Assembly (NCBI GenBank): GCA_020853135.1
Contig: JADYZO010000042.1
Span: 29,780 to 93,779, forward strand
Origin: Gammaproteobacteria bacterium
GTDB taxonomy: Bacteria > Pseudomonadota > Gammaproteobacteria > Steroidobacterales > GCA-2729495
Length of the DNA stretch: 64,000 nt
Direction of reading: 5' to 3'
Below the pieces are notes generated by a model, which made no database searches, was not told the origin of the DNA, and saw only the letters and a list, made by a program, of their open reading frames with translations. Each line of letters starts with the position of its first letter. Position 1 is the first letter of the stretch. This document shows positions 55,770 through 64,000 of the stretch, piece after piece. The position numbers and the translations under genes were made by a program.

Positions 55770-56498
55770 ATGCGCCAGCGGTTGCGATTCCAGATTGCCG
55801 CACAACCTGACGAGGTCAGCTGCGGACCTGCCTGCCTGCACGGCATCTACCAGTTCCTGGGCGACGACATCAGTCTCGCGGAGGTCATCGGTGGCGTCGA
55901 CATGCTCAGCAGCGGCGGCGGTGGCACGCTGGACGTCTTCCTCGCCAACCATGCGCTGGCGCGCGGCTATCGCGCCACGCTCTACACCTACAACCTGCAC
56001 CTGTTCGACCCGACCTGGGCCCTGCTGCCGGTGCCCGACCTGATCGGCCGGCTGCGCGCGCAGGCCGAGGCCAAGGAGGATGCCAAGCTGCGCCTGGCCA
56101 GTGCGGGCTACATCCGCTTCCTCGAACTGGGCGGCCAGTTGCGGTTCGAGGACCTGCGCCCGGCGCTCGTGCGGCGCATCCTCGGCCGCGGCGTGCCGGT
56201 CATGACCGGACTCTCGGCCACCTACCTTTACCAGGCACGCCGCGAGATCCCGGAGACCTGCGCCGCCGATGACGTGCGCGGCCAGCCCGCGGGACATTTC
56301 GTCGTCCTGTCGGGTTATGATCGTGCCACCAGACTGGTCGACATCGCCGACCCCTACGAATGGAATCCCATCAGCGGGCAGCGCTATTACTCGGTGGACC
56401 TGCACCGGCTGATCGGCGCCGTGTTCCTCGGCAGCCTGACCTATGACGCCAACCTGCTCGTGATCGAGGTGCCAAGGCGCCGCCGATGGCTACGCTGA
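55770..56498 (+). CDS. C39-like cysteine peptidase (PF11814-type)
   Basis: A 242-residue papain-fold protein. QPDEVSCGPACLHGIYQFLG gives the oxyanion glutamine and the nucleophile Cys18; PAGHFVVLSGYDR gives His176 and LVDIADPYEWNP gives Asp194, so the triad is complete. No signal peptide or export domain, so it should act in the cytoplasm. GGGGGAGGTG precedes the ATG at 55770. It opens a four-gene operon; the next gene overlaps by 13 nt. In some bacteria a related peptidase is fused to a GNAT domain; none is present here. Substrate unknown. Confidence 0.85.
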   Translation: MRQRLRFQIAAQPDEVSCGPACLHGIYQFLGDDISLAEVIGGVDMLSSGGGGTLDVFLANHALARGYRATLYTYNLHLFDPTWALLPVPDLIGRLRAQAEAKEDAKLRLASAGYIRFLELGGQLRFEDLRPALVRRILGRGVPVMTGLSATYLYQARREIPETCAADDVRGQPAGHFVVLSGYDRATRLVDIADPYEWNPISGQRYYSVDLHRLIGAVFLGSLTYDANLLVIEVPRRRRWLR

Positions 56499-57946
56499 TC
56501 GTGGTGGACGAGCCGCGGGACTGGCCCCTGCAGATCCCGTCGGCCGAGGTGGTGTCCGCGCGTGCCTACCTGACCGAGGCGCGCTTCAGCGCCCTGCGCC
56601 GGCCGCGGGTGTACAACCTCTGCGAGTCCTACGCCTATCAGGCGACGGGCTATTACGTCTCGCTGCTGGCCGAAGCCCGCGGCCACCGGCCGCTGCCCGA
56701 CGTGCTGACGATGCAGGACATCAAGTCCCCGGCGCTGATCCGTCCCACCGAGGAGCTCGAGGAACTGATGCAGCGTGCGCTGCAGGACATGGCCGAGGAA
56801 CGCTTCGAGCTCGGGGTCTACTTCGGCCACCATCCCGAGCCCCGCTTCCAGCGCCTGGCCCAGGCGCTGTTCAACCTGTTTCCGGTGCCCCTGCTCAAGG
56901 CGAGCTTCCTCAGGCGGCCGAAGTGGCGCCTGCAGGGCCTGCGGCCGATTCCGGTGGGCGACATCCCGGACGCGCAGCGCGAGTTCTTCCGCGGCGCCAT
57001 CGAGCAGCACTTCGCGCGGCGCATGCCGACGCCGAAGTCGCCCGCGCTGCGCCACGAACTGGCGATCCTCGCCAATCCGGCCGATCGCTCGCCACCCTCG
57101 GATCCCCCGGCGCTGCGCCGCTTCGAGCGGGCCGCCGAGGCCCATGGCTTCGAGGTGGAGATCATCGGCCCTGACGACTTCGGCCGGCTCGCCGAGTTCG
57201 ACGCGCTCTTCATCCGCGAGACGACCCAGGTCAACCACCATACCTATCGTTTCGCGAGCCGCGCCCGGGCCGAGGGGCTCATCGTCATCGACGACCCGGA
57301 CTCCATCGTCCGCTGCGCCAACAAGGTGTACCTGGCCGAGCTCATGACGCGCCTCGGCATTCCGACGCCGCGTACCGTCATCGCGCACCGCAACAACATC
57401 GAGCGCGTGGCCGGCGAACTCGGCCTGCCCTGCGTGCTCAAGCAGCCCGACAGCAGCTTCTCCCAGGGCGTGGTCAAGGTGCAGGATGCCCTGCAGCTGC
57501 GTACCGCGTTGCGCCAGCTCCTGGAGCGCAGCGACCTGGTGGTGGCCCAGGAGTTCGTGCCCACCTCCTTCGACTGGCGCGTGGGCGTGATCGATCGACG
57601 GGCGCTCTACGTCTGCCGTTACTTCATGGCACGCAACCACTGGCAGATCTACAAGCAGCAATCCGGCGGCAAGATGACTGGCGGGCGCTGGGAGACGCTG
57701 CGCGTGGAGGATGCACCGCCCGGCGTCGTCGAGCTCGGGCTGCGGGCCGCCAATGCCATCGGCGACGGCTTCTACGGGGTCGACATCAAGGAACTCGACG
57801 GCCGCTACGTGGTGATGGAGGTCAACGACAACCCGAGCGTGGAGCGCGGTGTCGAGGACCAGGTGCTCGGCGATGCGCTCTACGAGGCGGTGATGCAGGT
57901 TCTGCGCACCCGGCTCGAAGCCGCCCGTGCGGGCAACGGCCGCTGA
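56486..57946 (+). CDS. RLAN-domain / RimK-like ATP-grasp ligase
   Basis: 486 residues. The first 190 or so match the RimK-like ATP-grasp N-terminal (RLAN) domain: PRVYNLCESYAYQATGYYVSLLAEARGH, FELGVYFGHHPEPRFQRLAQ. The ATP-grasp fold follows: SIVRCANKVYLAELMTRLGIPTPRT, VLKQPDSSFSQGVVKV with the ATP lysine, AQEFVPTSFDWRVGVIDRRALYVCRYF and the metal ligands in YGVDIKELDGRYVVMEVNDNP. Such enzymes join a carboxylate to an amine through an acyl phosphate; RimK adds glutamates to ribosomal S6. The acceptor here is unknown. Overlaps the peptidase gene and lies 8 nt before the GCS2 gene. Confidence 0.88.
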   Translation: MATLIVVDEPRDWPLQIPSAEVVSARAYLTEARFSALRRPRVYNLCESYAYQATGYYVSLLAEARGHRPLPDVLTMQDIKSPALIRPTEELEELMQRALQDMAEERFELGVYFGHHPEPRFQRLAQALFNLFPVPLLKASFLRRPKWRLQGLRPIPVGDIPDAQREFFRGAIEQHFARRMPTPKSPALRHELAILANPADRSPPSDPPALRRFERAAEAHGFEVEIIGPDDFGRLAEFDALFIRETTQVNHHTYRFASRARAEGLIVIDDPDSIVRCANKVYLAELMTRLGIPTPRTVIAHRNNIERVAGELGLPCVLKQPDSSFSQGVVKVQDALQLRTALRQLLERSDLVVAQEFVPTSFDWRVGVIDRRALYVCRYFMARNHWQIYKQQSGGKMTGGRWETLRVEDAPPGVVELGLRAANAIGDGFYGVDIKELDGRYVVMEVNDNPSVERGVEDQVLGDALYEAVMQVLRTRLEAARAGNGR

Positions 57947-57954
57947 GCGGGCCC

Positions 57955-59193
57955 ATGCTGCAGCTGTTCCAGGGTTTCGGCATCGAACTGGAGTACATGC
58001 TGGTCGATGCCGGCACCCTTGATGTGGCCCCGCAGGCCGACTGGTTGCTGGCTGCGGCGGCGGGCAGCCCCACCGACCAGTACCTGGACGGGGAACTGGC
58101 CTGGGACAACGAACTCGCGCTGCATGTCGTCGAATTCAAGCTCGTGGAACCGGCACCGGCGCTCGCGGGGCTTGCCGGCCGCTTCCATGCCGGGATCGGG
58201 CGGGCCAATGCGCTGCTGGCCGGCCGCGGCCTGGCGCTGATGCCCTCGGCCATGCACCCCTGGATGGACCCGCTGCGGGAGTTGCGGCTCTGGCCCCACG
58301 GCAACCGCGAGGTCTACGCCGCCTTCGACCGCATCTTCTCCTGCCAGGGCCACGGTTGGGCCAACCTGCAGAGCATGCACATCAACCTGCCCTTCGCCGA
58401 TGACACCGAATTCGCCGCCCTGCATGCCGCAGTGCGCTTCCTGCTGCCGGTGATGCCGGGGCTCGCGGCCAGTTCGCCGGTCATGGACGGGCGGCTGAAC
58501 GGCACCGCGGACAACCGCCTCGCCGTCTATCGCGGCAACTGCCGACGCATCCCCTCGGTGACCGGCGCGGTGGTGCCCGAGCCGGTCTACGGCATCGGCG
58601 AATACCAGGACCGCATCCTCGGGCGCATCTATGCCGACCTTGCACCGCACGATCCGCAGGGCGTGCTGGCACAGGAATGGGTCAACGCCCGGGGTGCGAT
58701 CGCCCGCTTCGAGCGCATGGCCCTGGAGATCCGCGTGCTCGATGTCCAGGAGTGCCCGCGCATGGACCTGGCCTTCGCGCAGGTCATCGTCGCGACGCTC
58801 AGGTCGCTGTGTGCCGGGGCCCACTGCGACCTGTCGTCGCTGCAGGGCTGGCGCACCGAAGGGCTCGCCCGTTATCTCGACGCGGCCATCGCCGGTGCCG
58901 AGCGCACCGAGGTCCACGACAGCCGTTACCTCGCCGCGCTGGGCTACCGTGGCAGGAGCGCCCGGATCGGGCAGCTGTGGGGTTTCCTGGCCGAGCAGGC
59001 GGCCGTGGCAGGCGCGCTCGACCCCGATGCCGGGCGTGCCCTGGAGCACTACCTGCGGCATGGCACGCTCGCCACGCGCATCACGGCTGCGCTGCCGGAG
59101 GAGCCCGCCCGCGCGGAACTGGAGCGCGTGTATCGTGATCTCTGCCAGTGCCTGGCCATGAACGAGCCCTATGCCGCGCCCGCGCGCCGTTGA
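57955..59193 (+). CDS. GCS2-type carboxylate-amine ligase
   Basis: 412 residues of the glutamate-cysteine ligase 2 (YbdK-like) family, which uses a glutamine-synthetase-type fold. GFGIELEYMLVD holds the metal-binding glutamates 11 and 13; LALHVVEFKLVEP, HGWANLQSMHINLPF and FERMALEIRVLDVQECPRMDLAFA provide further active-site strands. Glutathione synthesis proper is unlikely in this context, since it is packed with an ATP-grasp ligase and two amidases. ATP-dependent amide formation is inferred from the family. The last 23 nt overlap the next gene. Confidence 0.85.
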   Translation: MLQLFQGFGIELEYMLVDAGTLDVAPQADWLLAAAAGSPTDQYLDGELAWDNELALHVVEFKLVEPAPALAGLAGRFHAGIGRANALLAGRGLALMPSAMHPWMDPLRELRLWPHGNREVYAAFDRIFSCQGHGWANLQSMHINLPFADDTEFAALHAAVRFLLPVMPGLAASSPVMDGRLNGTADNRLAVYRGNCRRIPSVTGAVVPEPVYGIGEYQDRILGRIYADLAPHDPQGVLAQEWVNARGAIARFERMALEIRVLDVQECPRMDLAFAQVIVATLRSLCAGAHCDLSSLQGWRTEGLARYLDAAIAGAERTEVHDSRYLAALGYRGRSARIGQLWGFLAEQAAVAGALDPDAGRALEHYLRHGTLATRITAALPEEPARAELERVYRDLCQCLAMNEPYAAPARR

Positions 59194-59962
59194 ACGGCGG
59201 CGGCAGGCGCCGCTGCGGCTGCTGCTGACCTGCGAGCATGGTGGCAACCGCGTGCCGGAGCGGTACCGGCGGCTGTTTGCCGGCCGGGCGCGCCTGCTCG
59301 CCTCGCACCGGGGACTGGACATCGGGGCGCTGGACCTGGCGCGCGGCCTGGGCCGGCGGCTCGACGTGCCGCTGGTGGCCGCGACCGTCACCCGGCTGCT
59401 GGTCGATCTCAACCGTTCCATCGGCCATCCGGGGCTGTTCTCTGCGCCGTCCAGGTCGCTGCCGGCCGCCGGGCGCGAACGGGTGCTCTCGTGTCACTAC
59501 CACCCCTATCGCCGCCTGGTGCATGGCTGGATCGCGAGCCGGGTCTCGCGTGGTGAGCGCGTGCTGCACATCTCGGTGCACTCGTTCACGCCGGTGCTCG
59601 ACGGGGAACGGCGCAACGCCGACATCGGCCTGCTCTACGACCCCGCGCGCGTGGCGGAGGCCACGCTGTGCCGCGCATGGCAGCAGGAGTTGTCAGCCTG
59701 TGCGGCGGGCTGGCGGGTGCGGCGCAATTACCCCTATCGCGGCACCGGTGACGGGCAGGTGGTGGAATTGCGGCGGCGGTTTGCCGGCGGGTGCTATCTA
59801 GGCATCGAACTGGAGGTCAACCAGGCGTGCCTGCAGGAGCCGGCCCGCGCGGCGACCCTGCTGGCCGACCTCGCCCGTACGCTGCCGGCTGGCGATGGCG
59901 CGCCATCACGGGCGGCCGCTGGCGGACGGGCTAGTGCGGTGGAGCGCGCCGCCGCCGGATGA
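59171..59962 (+). CDS. N-formylglutamate amidohydrolase family protein
   Basis: 263 residues. LLTCEHGGNRVPERYRRLF and ASHRGLDIGALDLARGL carry the zinc-binding histidines and acid of the family, VDLNRSIGHP the DLNR motif, and LHISVHSFTPVLDG the catalytic His region. Known members remove formate from N-formylglutamate in histidine breakdown; no hut genes are here, so it probably cleaves another glutamate-type amide. It ends the operon and overlaps a small convergent reading frame by 32 nt. Confidence 0.85.
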   Translation: MPRPRAVERRRQAPLRLLLTCEHGGNRVPERYRRLFAGRARLLASHRGLDIGALDLARGLGRRLDVPLVAATVTRLLVDLNRSIGHPGLFSAPSRSLPAAGRERVLSCHYHPYRRLVHGWIASRVSRGERVLHISVHSFTPVLDGERRNADIGLLYDPARVAEATLCRAWQQELSACAAGWRVRRNYPYRGTGDGQVVELRRRFAGGCYLGIELEVNQACLQEPARAATLLADLARTLPAGDGAPSRAAAGGRASAVERAAAG

Positions 59963-60083
59963 GTTCGCCGAGCACCGGCCAGACCGGCAGCAGCGCACCG
60001 AGCACGATCAGGCTCCAGTGGGTGACGAGGCCGAGCAGCACCAGGAAGATGCTGGCGGCGATGGCGAGGGACCAGCTGCCCAT
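59931..60083 (-). CDS. Small hydrophobic protein, 50 residues
   Basis: Reads MGSWSLAIAASIFLVLLGLV, a polar turn, then a second hydrophobic run (LIVLGALLPVWPVLGEL) and RRRRAPPH at the end, so two short membrane helices with positive-inside C terminus. No clear ribosome-binding site, and it overlaps the 3' end of the preceding amidohydrolase gene in antisense. It lies downstream of the ABC exporter on the same strand, 55 nt away. Could be chance in GC-rich sequence, but the hydrophobicity and charge pattern are protein-like. Confidence 0.4.
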   Translation of the reverse strand: MGSWSLAIAASIFLVLLGLVTHWSLIVLGALLPVWPVLGELIRRRRAPPH

Positions 60084-60138
60084 GGCTGGAGTCTAGGCTG
60101 CATCGGGCGGGTGCACCAGTGCCACCCGCCGGGCGGGA

Positions 60139-61950
60139 TCAGGTGCCGGTGGCCGGGACGGGCTGTGCCTCGACGGCGCCAAACTGCAACTCGGCCAGGT
60201 GCGCGTAGAGCGGCTCGCGCGCCACCAGCTCGTCGTGGGTGCCCACCCCGACGATGCGCCCGCGGTCCATCACCACGATCCGGTCGGCCTTGAGCACGGT
60301 GGCGAGCCGGTGGGCGATGATGATCGTGGTGCGGTTTTCCATCAGGTGATCGAGCGCCTCCTGGACCAGCCGCTCGTTCTCCGAGTCGAGCGCGCTGGTG
60401 GCCTCGTCGAGCAGCAGGATCGGCGGGTTGCGCAGGATGGCGCGGGCAATCGCGATGCGCTGGCGCTGCCCGCCCGACAGGCGTGTGCCGCGCTCGCCGA
60501 GGAAGGTGTCGTAGCCCTGCGGCAGTTCGCTGATGAATCCGTCGGCGACAGCGGACCGGGCCGCTGCCTCGACCTCGGCGTCGGTGGCCGACGGCCGCCC
60601 GAAGCGGATGTTGCCGCGCGCGGAGTCGCCGAAGATCACCGTTTCCTGCGGCACGAGACCAATGCGCGAGCGCAGTTCCGCCGGGTCGGCCCGGGCGATG
60701 TCCACGCCGTCGACGAGGATGCGTCCGGCCTGTGGGTCGTAGAAGCGCAGCAGCAGCTGGAAGGTGGTGCTCTTGCCCGCGCCCGAGGGGCCGACGAAGG
60801 CCACGCGTTCCCCCGGGCGGATCTCCAGCATGAAGCCCTCGAGCGAGCGCCGGTCGGGGCGCGAGGGGTAGCTGAAGCCGACGTCCTCGAAGCGGATATG
60901 GCCCCTGCCCGGCGCGGGCAGGGGCCGGGCATCCGCCGGCTTGCGCACGGCAGGCCGCGCATCGAGCAGTTCCACCATGCGCTCGGTCGCGCCCGCCGCG
61001 CGCTGCACCTCGCCCCACATTTCGGTGAGCGTGCCCGCCGAGGTTGCAGTGAACATGGCGTACAGCAGGAACTGGGCCAGCTCGCCGTAACTCATGTCGC
61101 CGGCCAGCACCGCCCGCGCGCCCACCCAGATGACGAAGGTGATGCCGCCGAACACCGCGACGAAGGTGACGAAGGTCATGACCGCCCGCACCCGGGTGCG
61201 GGTGATGGCGGTGGCGAAGCTGGCCTCCACCGCGGCACGGAACCGCTGCGACAGCACGGGTTCCGCCGTGAAGGCCTGGACGATCTGCACGGCGTTGAGC
61301 GACTCGCTGGCGAGTGCGCTGGTGTCGGCGATGCGGTCCTGCGAGGCGCGCGAGAGGCTGCGCACCTTGCGGCCGATGAGGATCACCGGCGCCATGACCG
61401 CCGGGATGAACAGCACGATCACGCCCATCAGCCGGATGTTGGTCAGTGCCAGCAGCACCAGCGCGCCTGGCAGCTGCACCAGCGAGCGCAGCACCATCGA
61501 GAAATTGACTCCGGCGATGGACTGGATCAGCGTCGTGTCCGCGGTGAGCCGCGAGAGCACCTCGCCGGTGCGCGTCACCTCGAAGAAGGCGGGGTCGAGC
61601 CGGATGACGTGCGAGTAGACCCGGTCGCGGATGTCGGCCACCACGCGCTCGCCCACCCACGACAGCAGGTAGTAGCGCAGCGCGGAGCAGGCGCAGAAGG
61701 CCACCACCACCACCGCGAAACCCGCGAAGTAGAGGTTGATCCGTGCACTGCCGCCGGCGGCGAAGCCGTGGTCGATGACATACTTCCCGGCCACCGGCAG
61801 CGACAGCATCAGGCCTGAGGCTGCGAGCAGGGCAAGTATCGCCAGGGTGAGCGTCCCGCGGTAGGGACGCAGGTAGGGCAGCAACTCCAGCAGCGGGCGC
61901 AGCGACCGCCCCCGGGGGCGGTTGCGTGCTTCCTCTTCCGGGGTCGCCAC
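60139..61950 (-). CDS. ABC exporter, fused membrane and ATPase domains (MsbA/ABCB type)
   Basis: 603 residues. Six helices up to about residue 330 (LTLAILALLAASGLMLSLPVAGKYVIDHG, then FFEVTRTGEVLSRLTADTTLIQ as the coupling region). The ATPase domain has Walker A GPSGAGKST, Q-loop VPQETVIFGDSARGNI, signature LSGGQRQRIAIARA, Walker B ILLLDEATSALD and switch AHRLATV. It is a half-transporter that dimerises. Substrate unknown; MsbA lipid flipping, drug export or export of the product of the neighbouring operon are all possible. GTG start at 61950. Confidence 0.92.
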   Translation of the reverse strand: MATPEEEARNRPRGRSLRPLLELLPYLRPYRGTLTLAILALLAASGLMLSLPVAGKYVIDHGFAAGGSARINLYFAGFAVVVVAFCACSALRYYLLSWVGERVVADIRDRVYSHVIRLDPAFFEVTRTGEVLSRLTADTTLIQSIAGVNFSMVLRSLVQLPGALVLLALTNIRLMGVIVLFIPAVMAPVILIGRKVRSLSRASQDRIADTSALASESLNAVQIVQAFTAEPVLSQRFRAAVEASFATAITRTRVRAVMTFVTFVAVFGGITFVIWVGARAVLAGDMSYGELAQFLLYAMFTATSAGTLTEMWGEVQRAAGATERMVELLDARPAVRKPADARPLPAPGRGHIRFEDVGFSYPSRPDRRSLEGFMLEIRPGERVAFVGPSGAGKSTTFQLLLRFYDPQAGRILVDGVDIARADPAELRSRIGLVPQETVIFGDSARGNIRFGRPSATDAEVEAAARSAVADGFISELPQGYDTFLGERGTRLSGGQRQRIAIARAILRNPPILLLDEATSALDSENERLVQEALDHLMENRTTIIIAHRLATVLKADRIVVMDRGRIVGVGTHDELVAREPLYAHLAELQFGAVEAQPVPATGT

Positions 61951-61985
61951 GGCTCAGGCCGGTCCGGGAGCGGGTGGCAGCGGGT

Positions 61986-62333
61986 TCAGGCAGCCTGGCC
62001 GATGCCGAAGGTGGCCGACAGGTAGCGGCGGATGTCGGCTTCCCGGTCGATGAAGCGGCGGCCTTGGGCCTCGTGCACCTCGATGCCGGCATCGATCACG
62101 CGGCGGCCATCGGCCAGCACCAGCACCGGGCAGCCCTGGTGCGCCTCGCCCAGCAGCGCGATGATGTCGGCGCGCGGCCTGGCGAAGTCCACGTAGCGCA
62201 CATCGAGCTTGTGGCGCAGCTTCGGGTAGTAGGAGAGCAGCCCCTCCACCAGTGCGCAATCGGGGCAGTAGAACGGCCCCTTGCCAGCGTTGTGGAAGTC
62301 GGGCTTCAGCAGGAACAGCGTGTCCTTGGTCAT
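61986..62333 (-). CDS. DUF3088 family thioredoxin-like protein
   Basis: A 115-residue cytoplasmic protein starting KDTLFLLKPDFHNAGKGPFYCPDCALVEGLL; the CPDC motif (Cys23, Cys26) and the following helix, and CPVLVLADGRRV where thioredoxins have a cis-proline, suggest a thioredoxin/glutaredoxin-like fold. Activity untested in the family. ATG 62333 is preceded by GGAGGAA; it is 18 nt downstream of typA and 35 nt upstream of the ABC gene, so it is probably co-transcribed. Confidence 0.85.
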   Translation of the reverse strand: MTKDTLFLLKPDFHNAGKGPFYCPDCALVEGLLSYYPKLRHKLDVRYVDFARPRADIIALLGEAHQGCPVLVLADGRRVIDAGIEVHEAQGRRFIDREADIRRYLSATFGIGQAA

Positions 62334-62351
62334 GCGGGGTTCCTCCATGTC

Positions 62352-64000
62352 TCAGGCCGGCTGGCGCGAGGCGCGCTTGCGGTCGCTCTCGGTGAGCAGC
62401 TTCTTGCGCAGGCGGATGCTGCCGGGGGTGACTTCCACCAGCTCGTCGTCGTCGATGAACTCCAGCGCCTGCTCCAGCGAGAAGCGGACCGGTGGCGTCA
62501 GCAGGATGTTCTCGTCGGAACCGGCGGCGCGGATGTTGGTCAGTTGCTTGCCCTTGGTGGGGTTCACCACCAGGTCGTTGCCACGGCTGTGGATGCCGAG
62601 GACCATGCCTTCATAGACCGCCTCGCCGTGGCCGATGAACAGCCGGCCCCGCTCCTGCAGGTTGAAGAGTGCATAGGCCAGGGCCTTGCCGGCCATGTTG
62701 GACACCAGCACGCCGTTGATGCGCTGGCCGATGGCCACCGGCACGCGGGGCGCATAGCGCTCGAAGACGTGGTAGATCAGGCCCGTGCCCGAGGTCGCGG
62801 TCAGGTATTCGGTGCGAAAGCCGATGAGGCCGCGGGCCGGGATGCGGTAGTCCAGGCGCAGCCGCCCGCGGCCGTCGGGCTGCATGGCGAGCAGCTCGCC
62901 CCGCCGCTCGGCGATGCGGCTCATCACCGCGCCCTGGTATTCCTCGGCGAAGTCGACGGTCAGCTGCTCCCAGGGCTCGCAGCGCACGCCGTCCACCTCG
63001 TGCTCGATGACCTCCGGGCGCGAGACGGCCAGCTCATAGCCCTCGCGGCGCATGTTCTCGATCAGGACGGAGAGGTGCAGCTCGCCGCGGCCGGAGACCT
63101 TGAACTTGTCGGCGTCCTCCGTCTCCTCCACCCGCAGCGCCACGTTGTGCAGCAGCTCCTGGTCGAGGCGCGCGCGGATCTGGCGGCTGGTGAGGTACTT
63201 GCCCTCGCGGCCCGCAAACGGCGACTTGTTCACCTGGAAGGTCATGCTGATGGTGGGTTCGTCCACCTGCAGCGGCGGCAGGCCCTCCGGCACGTTGCGG
63301 TCGCAGATGGTGTCGGAGATGCGCAGCTCCTCCACGCCGCTGAAGGCGACGATGTCACCTGCGGTGGCGGCCTGCACCGGCGTGCGCTTCAGCCCCATGA
63401 AGCCATAGAGCTCGCCGAGCCGTGCCTGGCGGGTACCACCGTCGGCAGCCACCACGCTGATGGCGGTATTGGGCGTGATGGTGCCGCGGGTCACGCGGCC
63501 GACGCCCAGCACGCCGACGTAGGAGTCGTAGCCGAGGCTCGAGACCTGCAGCTGCAGCGGCCCGTCCACATCCACCGCCGGCGGCGGCACGTGCTCGACG
63601 ATGGCCTCGAACAGCGCGGTCATGTCCCCGGCCCGCACGTCGGCCCTGCGGCCGGCGTAGCCGTTGAGCGCCGAGGCGTAGATCACCGGGAAATCCAGCT
63701 GCTGGTCCGTGGCGCCGAGGCGGTCGAACAGGTCGAAGGTCTGGTCCAGCACCCAGTCGGGCCGGGCGCCGTCGCGGTCCACCTTGTTGATGACCACGAT
63801 GGGCGTGAAGCCACGGGCGAAGGCCTTCTGGGTGACGAAGCGGGTCTGCGGCATGGGCCCGTCGACCGCATCGACCAGCAGCAGCACGCTGTCCACCATG
63901 GACAGCACGCGCTCGACCTCGCCGCCGAAATCGGCGTGGCCCGGGGTGTCGACGATGTTGATGCGCCAGTCGCGCCAGCGGATGGCGGTGTTCTTGGCGA
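62352..64000 (-). CDS. typA: Translational GTPase TypA/BipA (5' end outside window)
   Basis: Ribosome-binding GTPase important at low temperature and stress. The visible part starts inside the G domain with [19 protein letters not shown] (G3) and has [14 protein letters not shown] (NKVD, G4). Beta-barrel domain II ([15 protein letters not shown]), the TypA-specific GTFQVN-like segment [38 protein letters not shown] and the C-terminal domain ([32 protein letters not shown]) fit TypA, not EF-G or LepA. The first 50 or so residues, with the P-loop, are missing. Confidence 0.96.
   Translation of the reverse strand, partial: AKNTAIRWRDWRINIVDTPGHADFGGEVERVLSMVDSVLLLVDAVDGPMPQTRFVTQKAFARGFTPIVVINKVDRDGARPDWVLDQTFDLFDRLGATDQQLDFPVIYASALNGYAGRRADVRAGDMTALFEAIVEHVPPPAVDVDGPLQLQVSSLGYDSYVGVLGVGRVTRGTITPNTAISVVAADGGTRQARLGELYGFMGLKRTPVQAATAGDIVAFSGVEELRISDTICDRNVPEGLPPLQVDEPTISMTFQVNKSPFAGREGKYLTSRQIRARLDQELLHNVALRVEETEDADKFKVSGRGELHLSVLIENMRREGYELAVSRPEVIEHEVDGVRCEPWEQLTVDFAEEYQGAVMSRIAERRGELLAMQPDGRGRLRLDYRIPARGLIGFRTEYLTATSGTGLIYHVFERYAPRVPVAIGQRINGVLVSNMAGKALAYALFNLQERGRLFIGHGEAVYEGMVLGIHSRGNDLVVNPTKGKQLTNIRAAGSDENILLTPPVRFSLEQALEFIDDDELVEVTPGSIRLRKKLLTESDRKRASRQPA

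Noticed and set aside
57955-59193. Glutathione biosynthesis gene (gshA) for the GCS2 protein
   Set aside because: GCS2/YbdK members are often not true gamma-glutamylcysteine synthetases, and the operon partners do not fit glutathione synthesis.
59171-59962. hutG of histidine degradation
   Set aside because: No hutH, hutU or hutI is present and the gene is embedded in the amidoligase operon.

Overview
The window is a very GC-rich stretch (about 70% by eye) of ordinary bacterial chromosome, almost fully coding, with mostly short gene gaps. Gene content and order point to a gammaproteobacterium: leuS-lptE, holA-nadD-rsfS-rlmH, maf-rng-yhdP-nit-tldD, rplM-rpsI, the zapA / 6S RNA / 5-formyltetrahydrofolate cyclo-ligase arrangement next to a UPF0149 gene and pepP, and an E. 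coli-type CRP. A split glycine decarboxylase P-protein (gcvPA + gcvPB), high GC and many weak -35 / extended -10 promoters suggest a GC-rich lineage near Nevskiales, Steroidobacterales or Xanthomonadales; the exact family cannot be told from here. I see no phage, insertion-sequence transposase, CRISPR or rRNA.

Layout. 1-9.7 kb: end of lnt, a palindromic element, leuS and lptE, then a block (hisI on the other strand, cysS, sufE, yidD, a Trm112-like gene) lying between lptE and its usual neighbours holA-nadD-rsfS-rlmH. 9.7-20 kb: maf, RNase G, the AsmA-like giant YhdP, a nitrilase, tldD and pmbA (tldE) flanking purE. 20-25.7 kb: yihY, purC, djlA, an rpe whose stop codon is missing, crp with a textbook CRP site in front of it, and a DUF481 outer-membrane protein. 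25.8-31.5 kb: rplM-rpsI, tRNA-Gln, rpiA, a 24-residue lysine-rich microprotein, 5-FCL, 6S RNA, zapA and a ZapB-like gene, UPF0149 and pepP. 31.5-40.6 kb: glycine cleavage genes gcvT-H-PA-PB, a PfkB kinase, a double HtrA-like protease and a thiopurine methyltransferase. 40.6-44 kb: small membrane, lipoprotein and unknown genes. 44-55.6 kb: an RND efflux operon (MFP, two permeases, outer-membrane channel) and a GGDEF/EAL protein.

55.8-60 kb holds the most interesting cluster: four tightly packed genes for a C39-like cysteine peptidase, an RLAN/RimK-like ATP-grasp ligase, a GCS2 carboxylate-amine ligase and an N-formylglutamate amidohydrolase-like enzyme. Two amide-forming and two amide-cleaving enzymes in one operon imply synthesis and trimming of an unknown peptide or glutamate-type conjugate. 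The window ends with an ABC exporter, a DUF3088 thioredoxin-like protein and most of typA/bipA.

Other points worth attention: the stop-less rpe that runs antisense through all of crp, a terminator only 16 nt before gcvT, a promoter that predicts a leaderless ZapB-like mRNA, the eukaryote-style double HtrA protein, and a Rossmann-fold protein carrying a lipobox.
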